DNA of 17,943 bases, from the NCBI GenBank assembly GCA_905214875.1, contig CAJMNR010000056.1:1-17943 (forward strand), given 5' to 3'. Source of the DNA: an uncultured bacterium. Lineage in GTDB: Bacteria > Bacillota > Clostridia > Lachnospirales > Lachnospiraceae. The position numbers and the translations under genes are program-made. The notes beneath the pieces are model-generated. The model had not been told where the DNA came from, searched no databases, and saw only the letters and a list, made by a program, of their open reading frames with translations. Of this stretch, positions 7,669-15,688 are shown one piece after another (within the stretch, counting starts at the first letter, position 1; each line of letters begins with the position of its first letter).

Positions 7669-8439
7669 TTAATTTTTTAACTTCTTTAATTCATCAAAAA
7701 CTACATCATTAAGAACCTTAATGTATGTTCCCTTCATACCTGAGGATCTTGATTCAATAACACCTGCACTTTCGAATTTTCTAAGTGCATTTACTATTAC
7801 CGATCTTGTTATGCCTACTCGATCCGCTATCTTACTTGCAACCAATATTCCTTCATTACCTTCGAGTTCCTCAAAAATATGTGTGATTGCTTCTAATTCT
7901 GAAAATGATAACGTACTAATTGCTGATTTAACAATCTGTATCTTTCTGTTTTCTTCTGCATTCTCTTCATTCACAGATCTCATCATCTCAAGTCCGACTA
8001 CCGTCGTACCATATTCACTTAAGATAATGTCGTCAATGATATATTGAGAATCACATTTATATAAAAATAATGTTCCTAAACGTTCTCCTGCAATGTCGAT
8101 TGGCGTTATAATAGCCTGGTATTTATTCACATCTTCTGACTCGAAACCTAATGTTGTCAAATTAACGTTTTCTTTTGTTGATAATACATTTAAAAGACGT
8201 TCATTTAACATGGAATCAATATAACCACCAACATTATCTTTAATCAATTCATGAATTTCTTCGATGTCATCACGATTTTTGACACCTAGCACTTTCCCTT
8301 TTTTGCTTATAACAAGAATATTAGATTCCAGTATGTCACTTAATATTTCGCAAATATCATTGAAAACAACTTTATGCGAATTATTGTTATGTAGCAACTT
8401 ATTAATTTTTCTTGTTTTGTCTAGTAATTGTACACTCAT
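7669..8439 (-). CDS. codY: GTP- and branched-chain amino acid-sensing global regulator CodY
   Basis: CodY represses nitrogen, transport, motility and other stationary-phase genes when branched-chain amino acids and GTP are plentiful. From the ATG at 8439 it is 256 residues (family about 259) and begins with the signature MSVQLLDKTRKINKLLH. A GAF-type ligand domain comes first. A C-terminal winged helix carries the near-invariant ASKIADRVGITRSVIVNALR, followed by KFESAGVIESRSSGMKGTYI. The frame is open upstream to 8511, but the ATG at 8439 has GGGAGG about 7 nt upstream and gives the family N-terminus. The gene has its own promoter and terminator and lies directly before the flagellar operon. 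CodY directly represses fla/che in B. subtilis, so the same link is plausible here. Confidence 0.98.
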   Translation of the reverse strand: MSVQLLDKTRKINKLLHNNNSHKVVFNDICEILSDILESNILVISKKGKVLGVKNRDDIEEIHELIKDNVGGYIDSMLNERLLNVLSTKENVNLTTLGFESEDVNKYQAIITPIDIAGERLGTLFLYKCDSQYIIDDIILSEYGTTVVGLEMMRSVNEENAEENRKIQIVKSAISTLSFSELEAITHIFEELEGNEGILVASKIADRVGITRSVIVNALRKFESAGVIESRSSGMKGTYIKVLNDVVFDELKKLKN

Positions 8440-8480
8440 TACAATCCTCCCGCACTGCAAGATTACCTTGCCAAGAAATT

Positions 8481-8499
8481 TTTGATACAGTATATCAAA
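8481..8499 (-). promoter_or_regulatory. extended -10 promoter of codY inside a palindrome
   Basis: The minus strand reads TGA then TATACT (box at 8494-8489), an extended -10 element 50 nt upstream of the codY start. The -35 region is poor, as usual for this promoter type. The box sits exactly in an inverted repeat TTTGATA-5-TATCAAA (8481-8487 and 8493-8499). A protein bound there would block RNA polymerase, so this is a candidate operator. Neither the promoter nor the operator role is proven. Confidence 0.5.
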
Positions 8500-8638
8500 T
8501 TTAGCAAACATTCTATTACTTTTTAAATACTACCACATTATCTTTCCAAAAACAATACTATTTACATTATTTTGACAAAGTATAAGTATTTTGCTAATTA
8601 TTTTTTAAATTTCCAAAACTTTTTATACAATAATAAAG

Positions 8639-8688
8639 AAAAATAGACCGCAAAATTGTGATTTATATCATCACAAATTTACGGTCTA
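8639..8688 (-). terminator. intrinsic terminator of topA
   Basis: In the minus-strand RNA, TAGACCG (8688-8682) pairs with CGGTCTA (8650-8644). The pairing continues through most of the inner AT-rich part (TTGTGAT with ATCACAA), and the stem is followed by TTTTT. It starts 7 nt after the topA stop. Confidence 0.85.
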
Positions 8689-8694
8689 CTCTAT

Positions 8695-10779
8695 TTAAGC
8701 ATTCTCTACTTCTTCTTTTGCTCTTGTTTCTACGTATCCACATTGCTGATCCATACAAACAAGCTTATTACCTTTTTCCAATAAAACTCCGCCACAATCT
8801 GGGCAACGTTTTTCAGATGGTCTCTGCCAAGACATGAAATCACATTCCGGATTATTTTCACATCCGTAATATTTTCTACCTTTCTTCGTTTTGCGAAGAA
8901 TGATTTCTCCTTCACATTTTGGACACTTAACACCAATCTTTTCAAGATATGGTTTCGTACATCTGCAATCTGGGAAACCAGGACATGCTAAGAATTTTCC
9001 ATGAGGACCGTATTTCACTACCATATTACGTCCACATTCATCACAAATAACATCTGTAACCTCATCTTCTATCTTATGCTCTTCAAGTTCAGCTTCCGCA
9101 GCCATAACCGCTTCATGAAGATCCGGATAGAAATTTCTAATGATTGTTTTCCAGTTAACAGTACCATCTTCTACGCAGTCCAAAAGACTTTCTAGATTAG
9201 CAGTAAAGTTTACATCTACAATACTCGAAAATGCCTGTTTCATAATTTGATTAACAACTTCACCGATTTCTGTTACATAAAGATTTTTATTCTCTTTTGC
9301 TATATAACGTCTTGCAATGATTGTTGTAATTGTTGGCGCATACGTACTAGGACGTCCGATACCAAGCTCTTCCAACGTCTTTACAAGACTTGCTTCTGTA
9401 AAATGTGCAGGTGGCTGAGTGAAATGCTGTTTTGAATCCATTTCCTTTAACTCAAGTTTAGATTCCGTATTTAAAGAACTTGATAATGTATTACTATCAA
9501 TCTTATCATCATCTGATGTATAAACAGACATAAAACCTTCAAAAATGATTTTAGAAGCTGCACAAGTAAAACGATAGTTATTTGCATCAATCTTTACAGA
9601 AGTCGTTTCATATCTTGCTGCTTTCATCTGACTTGCAACAAAACGCTTCCATATTAGTTGATATAATCGGAACAAGTCACGACTTAAAGATTCCTTAAGG
9701 ACGACTGGAGAGTATTCTACATAAGATGGACGAATCGCTTCATGGGCATCTTGAATTCTCTTCTTAGAATCCTTTTTCTCTTCCTTATCATCAACAAACT
9801 CTTGTCCGTATGAATTGATAATATATTCTCTCGCACTCTCTTTCGCCTCGTCACTGATACGAGTAGAATCAGTACGTAAGTAAGTAATTAAACCAACGCT
9901 TCCTTTTCCCTTAATTTCAACACCTTCATAAAGCTGTTGAGCAAGACGCATTGTTTTTTGCGTAGAAAAGTTTAATGCTTTCGCTGCTTCTTGTTGTAAT
10001 GTACTTGTTGTAAAAGGGACTGGAGCTTTCTTTGTACGCTCGCTCTTCTTCACATCTGTAACTTTGTATTCCGCTCCTTCTAGTTCAGAAAGAATCTGAT
10101 CTAATTCTTCCTTAGAACGGATCGTAATCTTATTCTCTTTATCACCGTAGAACTTTGCAACGATTGGCTTTTTGTCACCATTTACACGAATATTAGCATC
10201 TAATGTCCAATATTCTTCTGGTACGAATGCGTTAATTTCCTCTTCACGGTCACAAATAATACGTAACGCTACTGATTGTACTCTACCAGCACTTAAGCCT
10301 CGTTTTACTTTTGCCCATAATACAGGACTGATTTGATATCCTACTAAACGATCAAGAACACGTCTTGCCTGTTGAGCATCTACTAAATCCATATCAATTT
10401 CTCTAGGTCGTTTGATTGACGATTTAATTGCATTCTTTGTTATCTCATTAAATGTAATTCGAAGTACTTTCTTGTCTTCTAATTTTAAAGCCTTGGATAA
10501 ATGCCAGCTAATTGCTTCTCCTTCACGATCGGGGTCAGTCGCGAGATAAATCTTATCTGCTTTTTTAGCTTCTTTACGAAGCTTCGCTAAAAGTTCCCCT
10601 TTACCGCGAATTGTAATATACTTTGGTTCACAATCATTTTCTATATCAATACCTAACTGACTTTTAGGTAAATCTCTTACATGCCCATTGGATGCTAATA
10701 CTTCATAATTAGCGCCTAAATATTTCTTAATAGTTTTTGCTTTAGCAGGTGATTCTACTATCACCAAATACTTTGGCAT
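8695..10779 (-). CDS. topA: DNA topoisomerase I (type IA)
   Basis: TopA relaxes negative supercoils by cutting and rejoining one strand. The 694 residues show the Toprim domain at the N-terminus (VESPAKAKT with Glu9; TDPDREGE at 81-88). The catalytic tyrosine is Tyr300 in GLITYLRTDSTR. Three C-terminal four-cysteine zinc ribbons have Cys at about 579/582/599/605, 619/622/640/646 and 659/662/675/680. This length and finger number are normal for Gram-positive TopA; the absence of a long tail and the ribbons argue against topoisomerase III. The ATG at 10779 has AAGGGAG. The gene has its own promoter (10883-10911), a leader of about 95 nt and a terminator, so it appears to be an independent unit between dprA and codY. 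Confidence 0.98.
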   Translation of the reverse strand: MPKYLVIVESPAKAKTIKKYLGANYEVLASNGHVRDLPKSQLGIDIENDCEPKYITIRGKGELLAKLRKEAKKADKIYLATDPDREGEAISWHLSKALKLEDKKVLRITFNEITKNAIKSSIKRPREIDMDLVDAQQARRVLDRLVGYQISPVLWAKVKRGLSAGRVQSVALRIICDREEEINAFVPEEYWTLDANIRVNGDKKPIVAKFYGDKENKITIRSKEELDQILSELEGAEYKVTDVKKSERTKKAPVPFTTSTLQQEAAKALNFSTQKTMRLAQQLYEGVEIKGKGSVGLITYLRTDSTRISDEAKESAREYIINSYGQEFVDDKEEKKDSKKRIQDAHEAIRPSYVEYSPVVLKESLSRDLFRLYQLIWKRFVASQMKAARYETTSVKIDANNYRFTCAASKIIFEGFMSVYTSDDDKIDSNTLSSSLNTESKLELKEMDSKQHFTQPPAHFTEASLVKTLEELGIGRPSTYAPTITTIIARRYIAKENKNLYVTEIGEVVNQIMKQAFSSIVDVNFTANLESLLDCVEDGTVNWKTIIRNFYPDLHEAVMAAEAELEEHKIEDEVTDVICDECGRNMVVKYGPHGKFLACPGFPDCRCTKPYLEKIGVKCPKCEGEIILRKTKKGRKYYGCENNPECDFMSWQRPSEKRCPDCGGVLLEKGNKLVCMDQQCGYVETRAKEEVENA

Positions 10780-10882
10780 ATTACCACTCCCTTACTTCTA
10801 GTATCGTTCCATTATTATGAATTATATTCCCCAATTACTATCTAGAGATATTCCCGCCTCATACGTCGTTCTAAACGAGACA

Positions 10883-10911
10883 ATAATACACTACTTCTTT
10901 TTTTAAATCAA
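10883..10911 (-). promoter_or_regulatory. sigma-A promoter of topA
   Basis: TTGATT (10911-10906) and TATTAT (10888-10883) are spaced by exactly 17 nt on the minus strand. Matches to TTGACA and TATAAT are 4/6 and 5/6. The start point would be near 10876, giving an untranslated leader of about 95 nt before topA. I see no riboswitch fold in that leader. Confidence 0.65.
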
Positions 10912-11011
10912 GCATATTATAATATTTTTTTATTTGTTTATACTTTCATAACATTTCGATACAATAATAAGGTGCTACATTTGCAAGAGAAATATGTATT
11001 CTTTCGTCGAA

Positions 11012-12205
11012 TTAAATACTCCTTGTATAATAATTCTTTATAGTCTGTGATATATACCCCTTTAACTCCATCGTAATTAGTGTACTCATCAATTTAGGAA
11101 TCGATAAATTAGTCCGCTCTGCAATCCGATCTATATGAAGCGGCTCTAAAGACAATACTGTATAAACCATCTTTTCTTCTTTTCCTAACGACGCCTCAAC
11201 AAGTGGATTACCACCGATTTCGTTAACAACATTTCTTTTTTCTTCTATACACTCCTCCTGCTCATAACGGCTTTTATAAAATTCTAAAATTTCTTGAGGA
11301 GTTGTAACAATTTCCGCTCCCATCTTAATCAAATTATTCGTGCCGCTAGACAAATTATCCGTAATCCTCCCTGGAATAGCAAATACATCTCGTCCTTGTT
11401 CAAGCGCTTGGTCAACAGTAATTAACGATCCACTTTTTAACCTAGCCTCAACCACCAAAATCCCATCACACATTCCACTAATCAAACGGTTTCTTCTTGG
11501 AAAATTTCCTGCTTTCGGAGGGGTACCTAGAGAACACTCACTTAAGACTCCACCTTCCTGTTCCATTTTCATATATAGATCCATATTCTCACTAGGATAA
11601 CAATAGTCAACCCCTGAACCAAGTACACCTAATGTATAACCTTTTGCACACAACGCTCCCTCATGCGCATAGCCATCAATTCCTCTCGCTAAACCACTTA
11701 TTATTTGCACACCTGCTTCTGCAAGATGGTACGCAAAATACTTCGCCACTTCCTTTCCATACTGCGAACAATTCCTTGCCCCTACAATTCCTATCGTTAA
11801 GACATTTTCTTTCGGAAGCTTACCATTTAGATAAATCCCATACGGTGGATCATAAAGAGTTCTAAGCTTCTTAGGGTAACTACTATCCTCAATCGAGATA
11901 AACCGATAACCTTTACGTTCCATATCCGCATACTCTTTCTTGATCCGATTAAAATCCCTACATTCCAAAATCCGAGTGACATCTGCCTCACTTAATTTAG
12001 ACAGTAATTGCAGTTCTTCTTTCGTCGCATCATAAATGCGATTTACTGTATCAAAATAACATAAAAGTTCACTGATTTTTTTGTGTCCAATTCCTTCTAT
12101 ATTACATAGCCAATACCAAAGTTCACTCCTAGATAATACTGCCCGATTCACTTCACATTCTTTTTGTAAGCTCTGCTCCATCATTATTCCCCCAATACTT
12201 TTCAT
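11012..12205 (-). CDS. dprA: DNA processing protein DprA (Smf)
   Basis: DprA binds incoming single-stranded DNA during natural transformation and loads RecA on it; it is also widespread in species not known to be transformable. The 397 residues comprise a helical N-terminal part (to about 110, helix-hairpin-helix-like around NIEGIGHKK) and a Rossmann-fold core. The core has VGARNCSQYG (141-150), SGLARGID (170-177), GSG (197-199) and NFPRRNRLISG (234-244). The C-terminal winged helix (about 340-395) is of the DprA type. The ATG at 12205 has GGAG 5 nt upstream; the next in-frame ATGs at 12184 and 12181 follow GGGGG and are real alternatives. The gene overlaps the comM end, so the two are co-transcribed. 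No clear terminator follows. Confidence 0.96.
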   Translation of the reverse strand: MKSIGGIMMEQSLQKECEVNRAVLSRSELWYWLCNIEGIGHKKISELLCYFDTVNRIYDATKEELQLLSKLSEADVTRILECRDFNRIKKEYADMERKGYRFISIEDSSYPKKLRTLYDPPYGIYLNGKLPKENVLTIGIVGARNCSQYGKEVAKYFAYHLAEAGVQIISGLARGIDGYAHEGALCAKGYTLGVLGSGVDYCYPSENMDLYMKMEQEGGVLSECSLGTPPKAGNFPRRNRLISGMCDGILVVEARLKSGSLITVDQALEQGRDVFAIPGRITDNLSSGTNNLIKMGAEIVTTPQEILEFYKSRYEQEECIEEKRNVVNEIGGNPLVEASLGKEEKMVYTVLSLEPLHIDRIAERTNLSIPKLMSTLITMELKGYISQTIKNYYTRSI

Positions 12206-13718
12206 CTAGACTCCGATAACATACTGCTTCCGATAAATGATCCTTTGTTATATCCAACATTCCATCTAAATCAGCTATCGTCCTTGCCACCTTCAAAATC
12301 CTATGATATGCCCGCGCGCTAAGCCCCATCCGTTCAAACATCAATGTCAAAAAATCTTGCTCCTCTTTCCCCAGTGCACAATACGTTTTAATCATCTTAG
12401 GTGTTAATTGTGCATTAAAATTAATGCCTTCCTTTTGATATCTTTCCAGCTGAATTCGCCTTGCCTCCTTTACCCTTTCCCTTATGGCTGCACTCGATTC
12501 CTCCTTTCCCTTTTTTCTAAGTTCTTTATGATCTAATTTATTTGCTTCTATAATAATATCTACACGATCAAGAAATGGTTTTGATATCTTGCTAAGATAT
12601 TTCTTCACCTGATGTTCGCTGCAATTACATAGGTTTCTATCCGGGTAAAAACCACAGTTACATGGGTTCATTGCACCGCACATCATAAAATTAGTCGGAT
12701 AGGTATAACTGCCATGTGTTCTTGCGATTGTCACTGTTCGTTCTTCTAATGGCTGGCGTAACAGTTCAATCGTCCCTTTCTTAAATTCAGGCAATTCATC
12801 GAGAAACAAAACTCCACCAGTCGCCAAGCTGATTTCTCCTGGCTTAACCGTCTTTCCGCCACCAACCAAGGCTGCATCCGTAATGGTATGATGTGGGGAA
12901 CGAAATGGCCTAGAACAGATCAACGATTGTTCTTTTGAAAGTAAGCCGCTGATGCTATAGATTTTCGATATCTCGATACTTTCTTCTATCGAAAGAGAAG
13001 GCATTATTGTCGGAATTCGTTTTGCAAGCATCGTCTTTCCTGCTCCAGGCGGTCCAATCATTAAGATATTATGTAATCCACTCACCGCGACCTCAATTGC
13101 CCGTTTAGCCGCATGCTGCCCAACCACCTCACAAAAGTCCACTTCGTTTTCATTCTGCCCGTTTATAAACATAGATTTTACATCTACATAAGTTGGCTCT
13201 ATCCATTTTCGATTTGTAAGGAAATCTACTGTCTCACTAAGATTCGATACACCGATTACATCAATCCCATCAACAGTAGCTCCTTCAATTGCATTTTCAC
13301 TTGGAACAATACAACGCTTTATTCCATTCCTCTTTGCACTATAAACAATAGGGAGGACTCCATTTACTTTCATTACACTTCCATCAAGACTTAATTCTCC
13401 AATTAAAAGGGTTTTACTTAAAGAGGTATCTGAAACGATACCAAGAGCTGCTAAAATAGATATGGCAATCGGAAGGTCAAACGCTGTGCCTTCCTTACGG
13501 ACATCTGCCGGAGAAAGATTCACGGTAATACGTTTTGGTACCATATGGTAGCCTGAATTCTTCATTGCAATCCGCACCCGTTCTTTTGCTTCTTTGACTT
13601 CACCAGATAAATATCCAACCATTGAGAAAATAGGAAGCCCATCTGATACATCAGCTTCCACACCAATTATTTCACCGTCAATGCCAATGACGGTCCCACT
13701 ATATACTTTGCTAAACAT
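12153..13718 (-). CDS. comM: ComM/YifB family AAA+ ATPase (Mg chelatase-like)
   Basis: ComM is a hexameric AAA+ helicase that drives branch migration during integration of transforming DNA (shown for Vibrio cholerae ComM). The 521 residues have an N-terminal Lon-protease-like fold domain (MFSKVYSGTVIGIDGEIIGV onward). Next come Walker A GPPGAGKT (222-229), RPFRSPHHT (270-278), Walker B FLDE (305-308) and the cysteine-containing segment CGAMNPCNCGFYPD. The C-terminal AAA lid is of the Mg-chelatase type. The frame is open to 13763, but the ATG at 13718 gives the family start and has AAGGAAGGT just upstream. The end overlaps dprA by 53 nt. It is not a true magnesium chelatase subunit, given the N-terminal domain and the neighbour. 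Confidence 0.95.
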   Translation of the reverse strand: MFSKVYSGTVIGIDGEIIGVEADVSDGLPIFSMVGYLSGEVKEAKERVRIAMKNSGYHMVPKRITVNLSPADVRKEGTAFDLPIAISILAALGIVSDTSLSKTLLIGELSLDGSVMKVNGVLPIVYSAKRNGIKRCIVPSENAIEGATVDGIDVIGVSNLSETVDFLTNRKWIEPTYVDVKSMFINGQNENEVDFCEVVGQHAAKRAIEVAVSGLHNILMIGPPGAGKTMLAKRIPTIMPSLSIEESIEISKIYSISGLLSKEQSLICSRPFRSPHHTITDAALVGGGKTVKPGEISLATGGVLFLDELPEFKKGTIELLRQPLEERTVTIARTHGSYTYPTNFMMCGAMNPCNCGFYPDRNLCNCSEHQVKKYLSKISKPFLDRVDIIIEANKLDHKELRKKGKEESSAAIRERVKEARRIQLERYQKEGINFNAQLTPKMIKTYCALGKEEQDFLTLMFERMGLSARAYHRILKVARTIADLDGMLDITKDHLSEAVCYRSLDEKYWGNNDGAELTKRM

Positions 13719-13812
13719 ACCTTCCTTTCCTAGTTCTTCTCTATGCCAAGTTAAGCATATCAAAACAACTCAAGTTTAACTATATCTTTGTAACGATTGC
13801 TTAACACAATGT

Positions 13813-13848
13813 AAAAAAAGGTGAAAGCTAAAAAAACCTCCACCTTTT
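13813..13848 (-). terminator. intrinsic terminator of nrdR
   Basis: AAAAGGTG (13848-13841) pairs with CACCTTTT (13823-13816) in the minus-strand RNA, with a 17-nt loop. The descending arm continues into a run of T (13819-13813). It begins 13 nt after the nrdR stop and separates nrdR from comM. Confidence 0.75.
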
Positions 13849-13861
13849 CTTGACACATCTC

Positions 13862-14320
13862 TTAATTCTTTGTGTCCAAAATCTTTTTAATTTCATTCAT
13901 AAACGTATTCACATCTTTAAACTCACGATAAACAGATGCAAAACGTACATATGCTACTTCATCTAATTCTTTTAATTTATCCATAAGGATTTCTCCAATT
14001 TTATAACTTGGGATTTCCTTTTCTTCCATAATAAATATTGCATTTTCAACTTCATCGACTAATGCATTAATTTGATCTACAGATACTGGTCGTTTATGAC
14101 ATGAACGAAAAACACCAGCTTCAATCTTAGTACGATCATAAGGTTCTCTTGTATTATCTTTCTTAATTACAACCAAAGGTATTGATTCAACTTTTTCATA
14201 CGTTGTAAAACGCTTCAGACATGTATCACATTGTCTTCTGCGGCGTATTGTGCTATTATCATCTGCAGGTCTCGAATCAATCACTTTCGTATTCTCAGTT
14301 CCACAAAAAGGGCATTTCAT
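13862..14320 (-). CDS. nrdR: transcriptional repressor NrdR
   Basis: NrdR represses ribonucleotide reductase genes when dATP is abundant. The 152 residues are the full family length. An N-terminal zinc ribbon uses Cys3, Cys6, Cys31 and Cys34 (MKCPFCGTENTKVIDSR, then RRRRQCDTCLKRFTTYE). An ATP-cone domain follows (from about residue 49, VVIKKDNTREPYDRTKIEAG) and binds the nucleotide effector. The start has a strong AGGAGG. A near-consensus sigma-A promoter lies 63 nt upstream and a terminator follows, so the gene looks monocistronic. No NrdR boxes that I could defend were seen near it, so no autoregulation is claimed. Confidence 0.98.
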   Translation of the reverse strand: MKCPFCGTENTKVIDSRPADDNSTIRRRRQCDTCLKRFTTYEKVESIPLVVIKKDNTREPYDRTKIEAGVFRSCHKRPVSVDQINALVDEVENAIFIMEEKEIPSYKIGEILMDKLKELDEVAYVRFASVYREFKDVNTFMNEIKKILDTKN

Positions 14321-14382
14321 ATAATATCCTCCTACGTACCACTACTCATTCTTTGCACGTTCTTCCATTCGTGGCTATAATT

Positions 14383-14410
14383 AGTATAATTTATTCTACT
14401 CTTCTGTCAA
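14383..14410 (-). promoter_or_regulatory. sigma-A promoter of nrdR
   Basis: A perfect TTGACA (14410-14405) and TATACT (14388-14383) are spaced by 16 nt on the minus strand. The start would be near 14376, about 56 nt before the nrdR ATG. This is the best vegetative promoter in the window. Confidence 0.8.
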
Positions 14411-14450
14411 GTATTTTCACATATTTTTATGTACTCATCTGGCCATTTTC

Positions 14451-14711
14451 TTACAATTTGCATTTTGTAAGGACATCTTCGAGATTTACATCCACAAGGA
14501 TGATATCAGGCCCGATTTGCCGGATGCTTGCCCAATCAATGATATACTCTGTATCCCTTCCTAAAATCCCCCATACTTTACATGGTCCAGGGACAACTAT
14601 TTTTAGGATACATCCTGTTTCTATGTCTATTTCCACATCTCCAACAAAACCAAGCCGTTCACAGTTACATGCATTAATGACCTCTTTCTGTCTCAAATCA
14701 TATATTCGCAT
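14451..14711 (-). CDS. YlmC/YmxH family PRC-barrel protein, sporulation-associated
   Basis: This 86-residue protein matches the small PRC-barrel family annotated as YlmC/YmxH, found beside sporulation and cell-division genes in Firmicutes. Visible hallmarks are the start MRIYDLRQKEVIN, the segment LGFVGDVEIDIETGCILKIV and the pattern VPGPCKVWGILGRDTEYIIDW. It has no membrane segment or signal peptide. Cysteines at 15, 17, 34, 44 and 84 are numerous for so small a protein; whether they bind metal is unknown. The biochemical role of the family is not established. The ATG has AGGTG 7 nt upstream. The gene follows the sigG terminator and has a candidate forespore-type promoter, which would fit expression during spore formation. 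A small hairpin at its end lacks a T run. Confidence 0.85.
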   Translation of the reverse strand: MRIYDLRQKEVINACNCERLGFVGDVEIDIETGCILKIVVPGPCKVWGILGRDTEYIIDWASIRQIGPDIILVDVNLEDVLTKCKL

Positions 14712-14746
14712 ATTTGCACCTAATTTCCTCTACTCATCCTCTATCA

Positions 14747-14775
14747 GTATATGACCAAGACTCCCTGTCCTATTC
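14747..14775 (-). promoter_or_regulatory. candidate forespore (sigma G or F) promoter of the ylmC-like gene
   Basis: On the minus strand GAATA (14775-14771) is followed after 17 nt by CATATAC (14753-14747), close to the sigma-G pattern (GnATA and CATnnTA) with mismatches at the end of the -10. Overlapping it, GGTCATATAC resembles the sigma-F -10. No good sigma-A pair is present. The call rests on motif similarity and on the gene's position after sigG. Confidence 0.35.
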
Positions 14776-14789
14776 AAGTTTCTACGTTC

Positions 14790-14829
14790 AAAAAAGAGCA
14801 GCCATTGTACTCTCGACCATGACCGCTCT
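14790..14829 (-). terminator. intrinsic terminator of sigG
   Basis: The minus-strand RNA folds AGAGCGGTCATGGT (14829-14816) onto ACAATGGCTGCTCT (14808-14795). That is 14 positions with two G-U pairs and one mismatch, a 7-nt loop and then TTTTT. It lies 29 nt after the sigG stop. Confidence 0.9.
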
Positions 14830-14858
14830 ATATTAGTTACTTTTAATCGCTTCTTTTT

Positions 14859-15638
14859 TTAATGAGATAAGTAGTTCTTCATATTTTTAAGTGCGCTTTT
14901 TTCTAGTCTACTTACCTGTGCCTGCGAAATGTCAATTTCTTTCGCGACCTCCATCTGCGTCTTTCCTTCAAAGAAACGCAGTTTAATAATATGATGCTCT
15001 CGATCGGGAAGCTTGTCCATAGCCTCTTTCAGTGAGATTTCTTCAATCCAGCTCTCTTCCTTATTCTTCTTATCGCTTATCTGATCCATTATATATAGGG
15101 TATCTCCACCTTCCGAATATACAGGCTCATACAAAGAAACAGGATTTTGTATCGCATCTAGTGCAAATACAATATCCTCACTACTAATTCCTATTTCTTT
15201 TGATATTTCGCCAACGGTAGGTTCTTTATCATTTCGTTTCATTAACTCTTCTTTTGCATAAATAGCCTTATAAGCAGTATCTCTTAATGATCTACTTACA
15301 CGTATGGTATTGTTATCTCTCAGGTACCTTCTGATTTCTCCAATTATCATAGGAACCGCATACGTAGAAAACTTTACATTCTGAGTGATATCAAAATTGT
15401 CAATTGCTTTCATCAGTCCGATACATCCTATTTGAAACAAATCATCAACATTTTCATTGCTATTAGAAAACCGTTGAATAATACTAAGCACCAAACGCAA
15501 ATTACCTTTGATATAAAGCTCTCTTGCTTCTTTATCACCTTTTAGAATTCTCTGAAACAATTCATCTTTCTCATTGTTTTTAAGTAGTGGTAATTTTGAT
15601 GTATTAACGCCACAAATTTCAACTTTATAAAGAGCCAT
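14859..15638 (-). CDS. sigG: RNA polymerase sporulation sigma factor SigG
   Basis: Sigma G is the late forespore-specific sigma factor. From the ATG at 15638 it is 259 residues and begins MALYKVEICGVNTSKLPLLK, nearly the same as Bacillus SigG (KVEICGVDTSKLPVLK). The core-binding region 2 is intact (VDDLFQIGCIGLMKAIDNFD, FSTYAVPMIIGEIRRYLRDN), as are the SigG-typical IRVSRSLRD and the region 4 helix-turn-helix (GKTQMEVAKEIDISQAQVSR). The frame is open to 15677, but the ATG at 15638 has GGGAGG 8 nt upstream and gives the family start. It lies downstream of sigE, as in Bacillus, but about 620 bp of DNA with terminators separates them, so it probably relies on its own promoter. Confidence 0.98.
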   Translation of the reverse strand: MALYKVEICGVNTSKLPLLKNNEKDELFQRILKGDKEARELYIKGNLRLVLSIIQRFSNSNENVDDLFQIGCIGLMKAIDNFDITQNVKFSTYAVPMIIGEIRRYLRDNNTIRVSRSLRDTAYKAIYAKEELMKRNDKEPTVGEISKEIGISSEDIVFALDAIQNPVSLYEPVYSEGGDTLYIMDQISDKKNKEESWIEEISLKEAMDKLPDREHHIIKLRFFEGKTQMEVAKEIDISQAQVSRLEKSALKNMKNYLSH

Positions 15639-15688
15639 ATTGCGACCTCCCAACATACAATTCCTAATGTGTAACAACTATACATTTA

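Noticed and set aside
8440..8511. Upstream extension of codY to 8511
   Set aside because: It would run through the promoter palindrome and the ribosome binding site; CodY proteins begin at the 8439 ATG.
13749..13781. AGTTAA with TTAACT inverted repeat upstream of comM as an operator
   Set aside because: Six-base AT-rich arms 21 bp apart are expected by chance, and no convincing promoter is placed with it.
14450..14471. CTTACAA with TTGTAAG hairpin at the end of the ylmC-like gene as a terminator
   Set aside because: Only a 7-bp AT-rich stem and no T run follows on the minus strand; it also overlaps the stop codon.
14221..14754. Plus-strand open frame spanning the nrdR start, the nrdR promoter and the ylmC-like gene
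   Set aside because: It crosses two real minus-strand genes and a near-consensus promoter, lacks a ribosome site and reads as low-complexity Ser/Ile/Tyr sequence.
15639..15677. Upstream extension of sigG to an ATG at 15677
   Set aside because: The strong GGGAGG lies inside this extension, and the family N-terminus begins at 15638.
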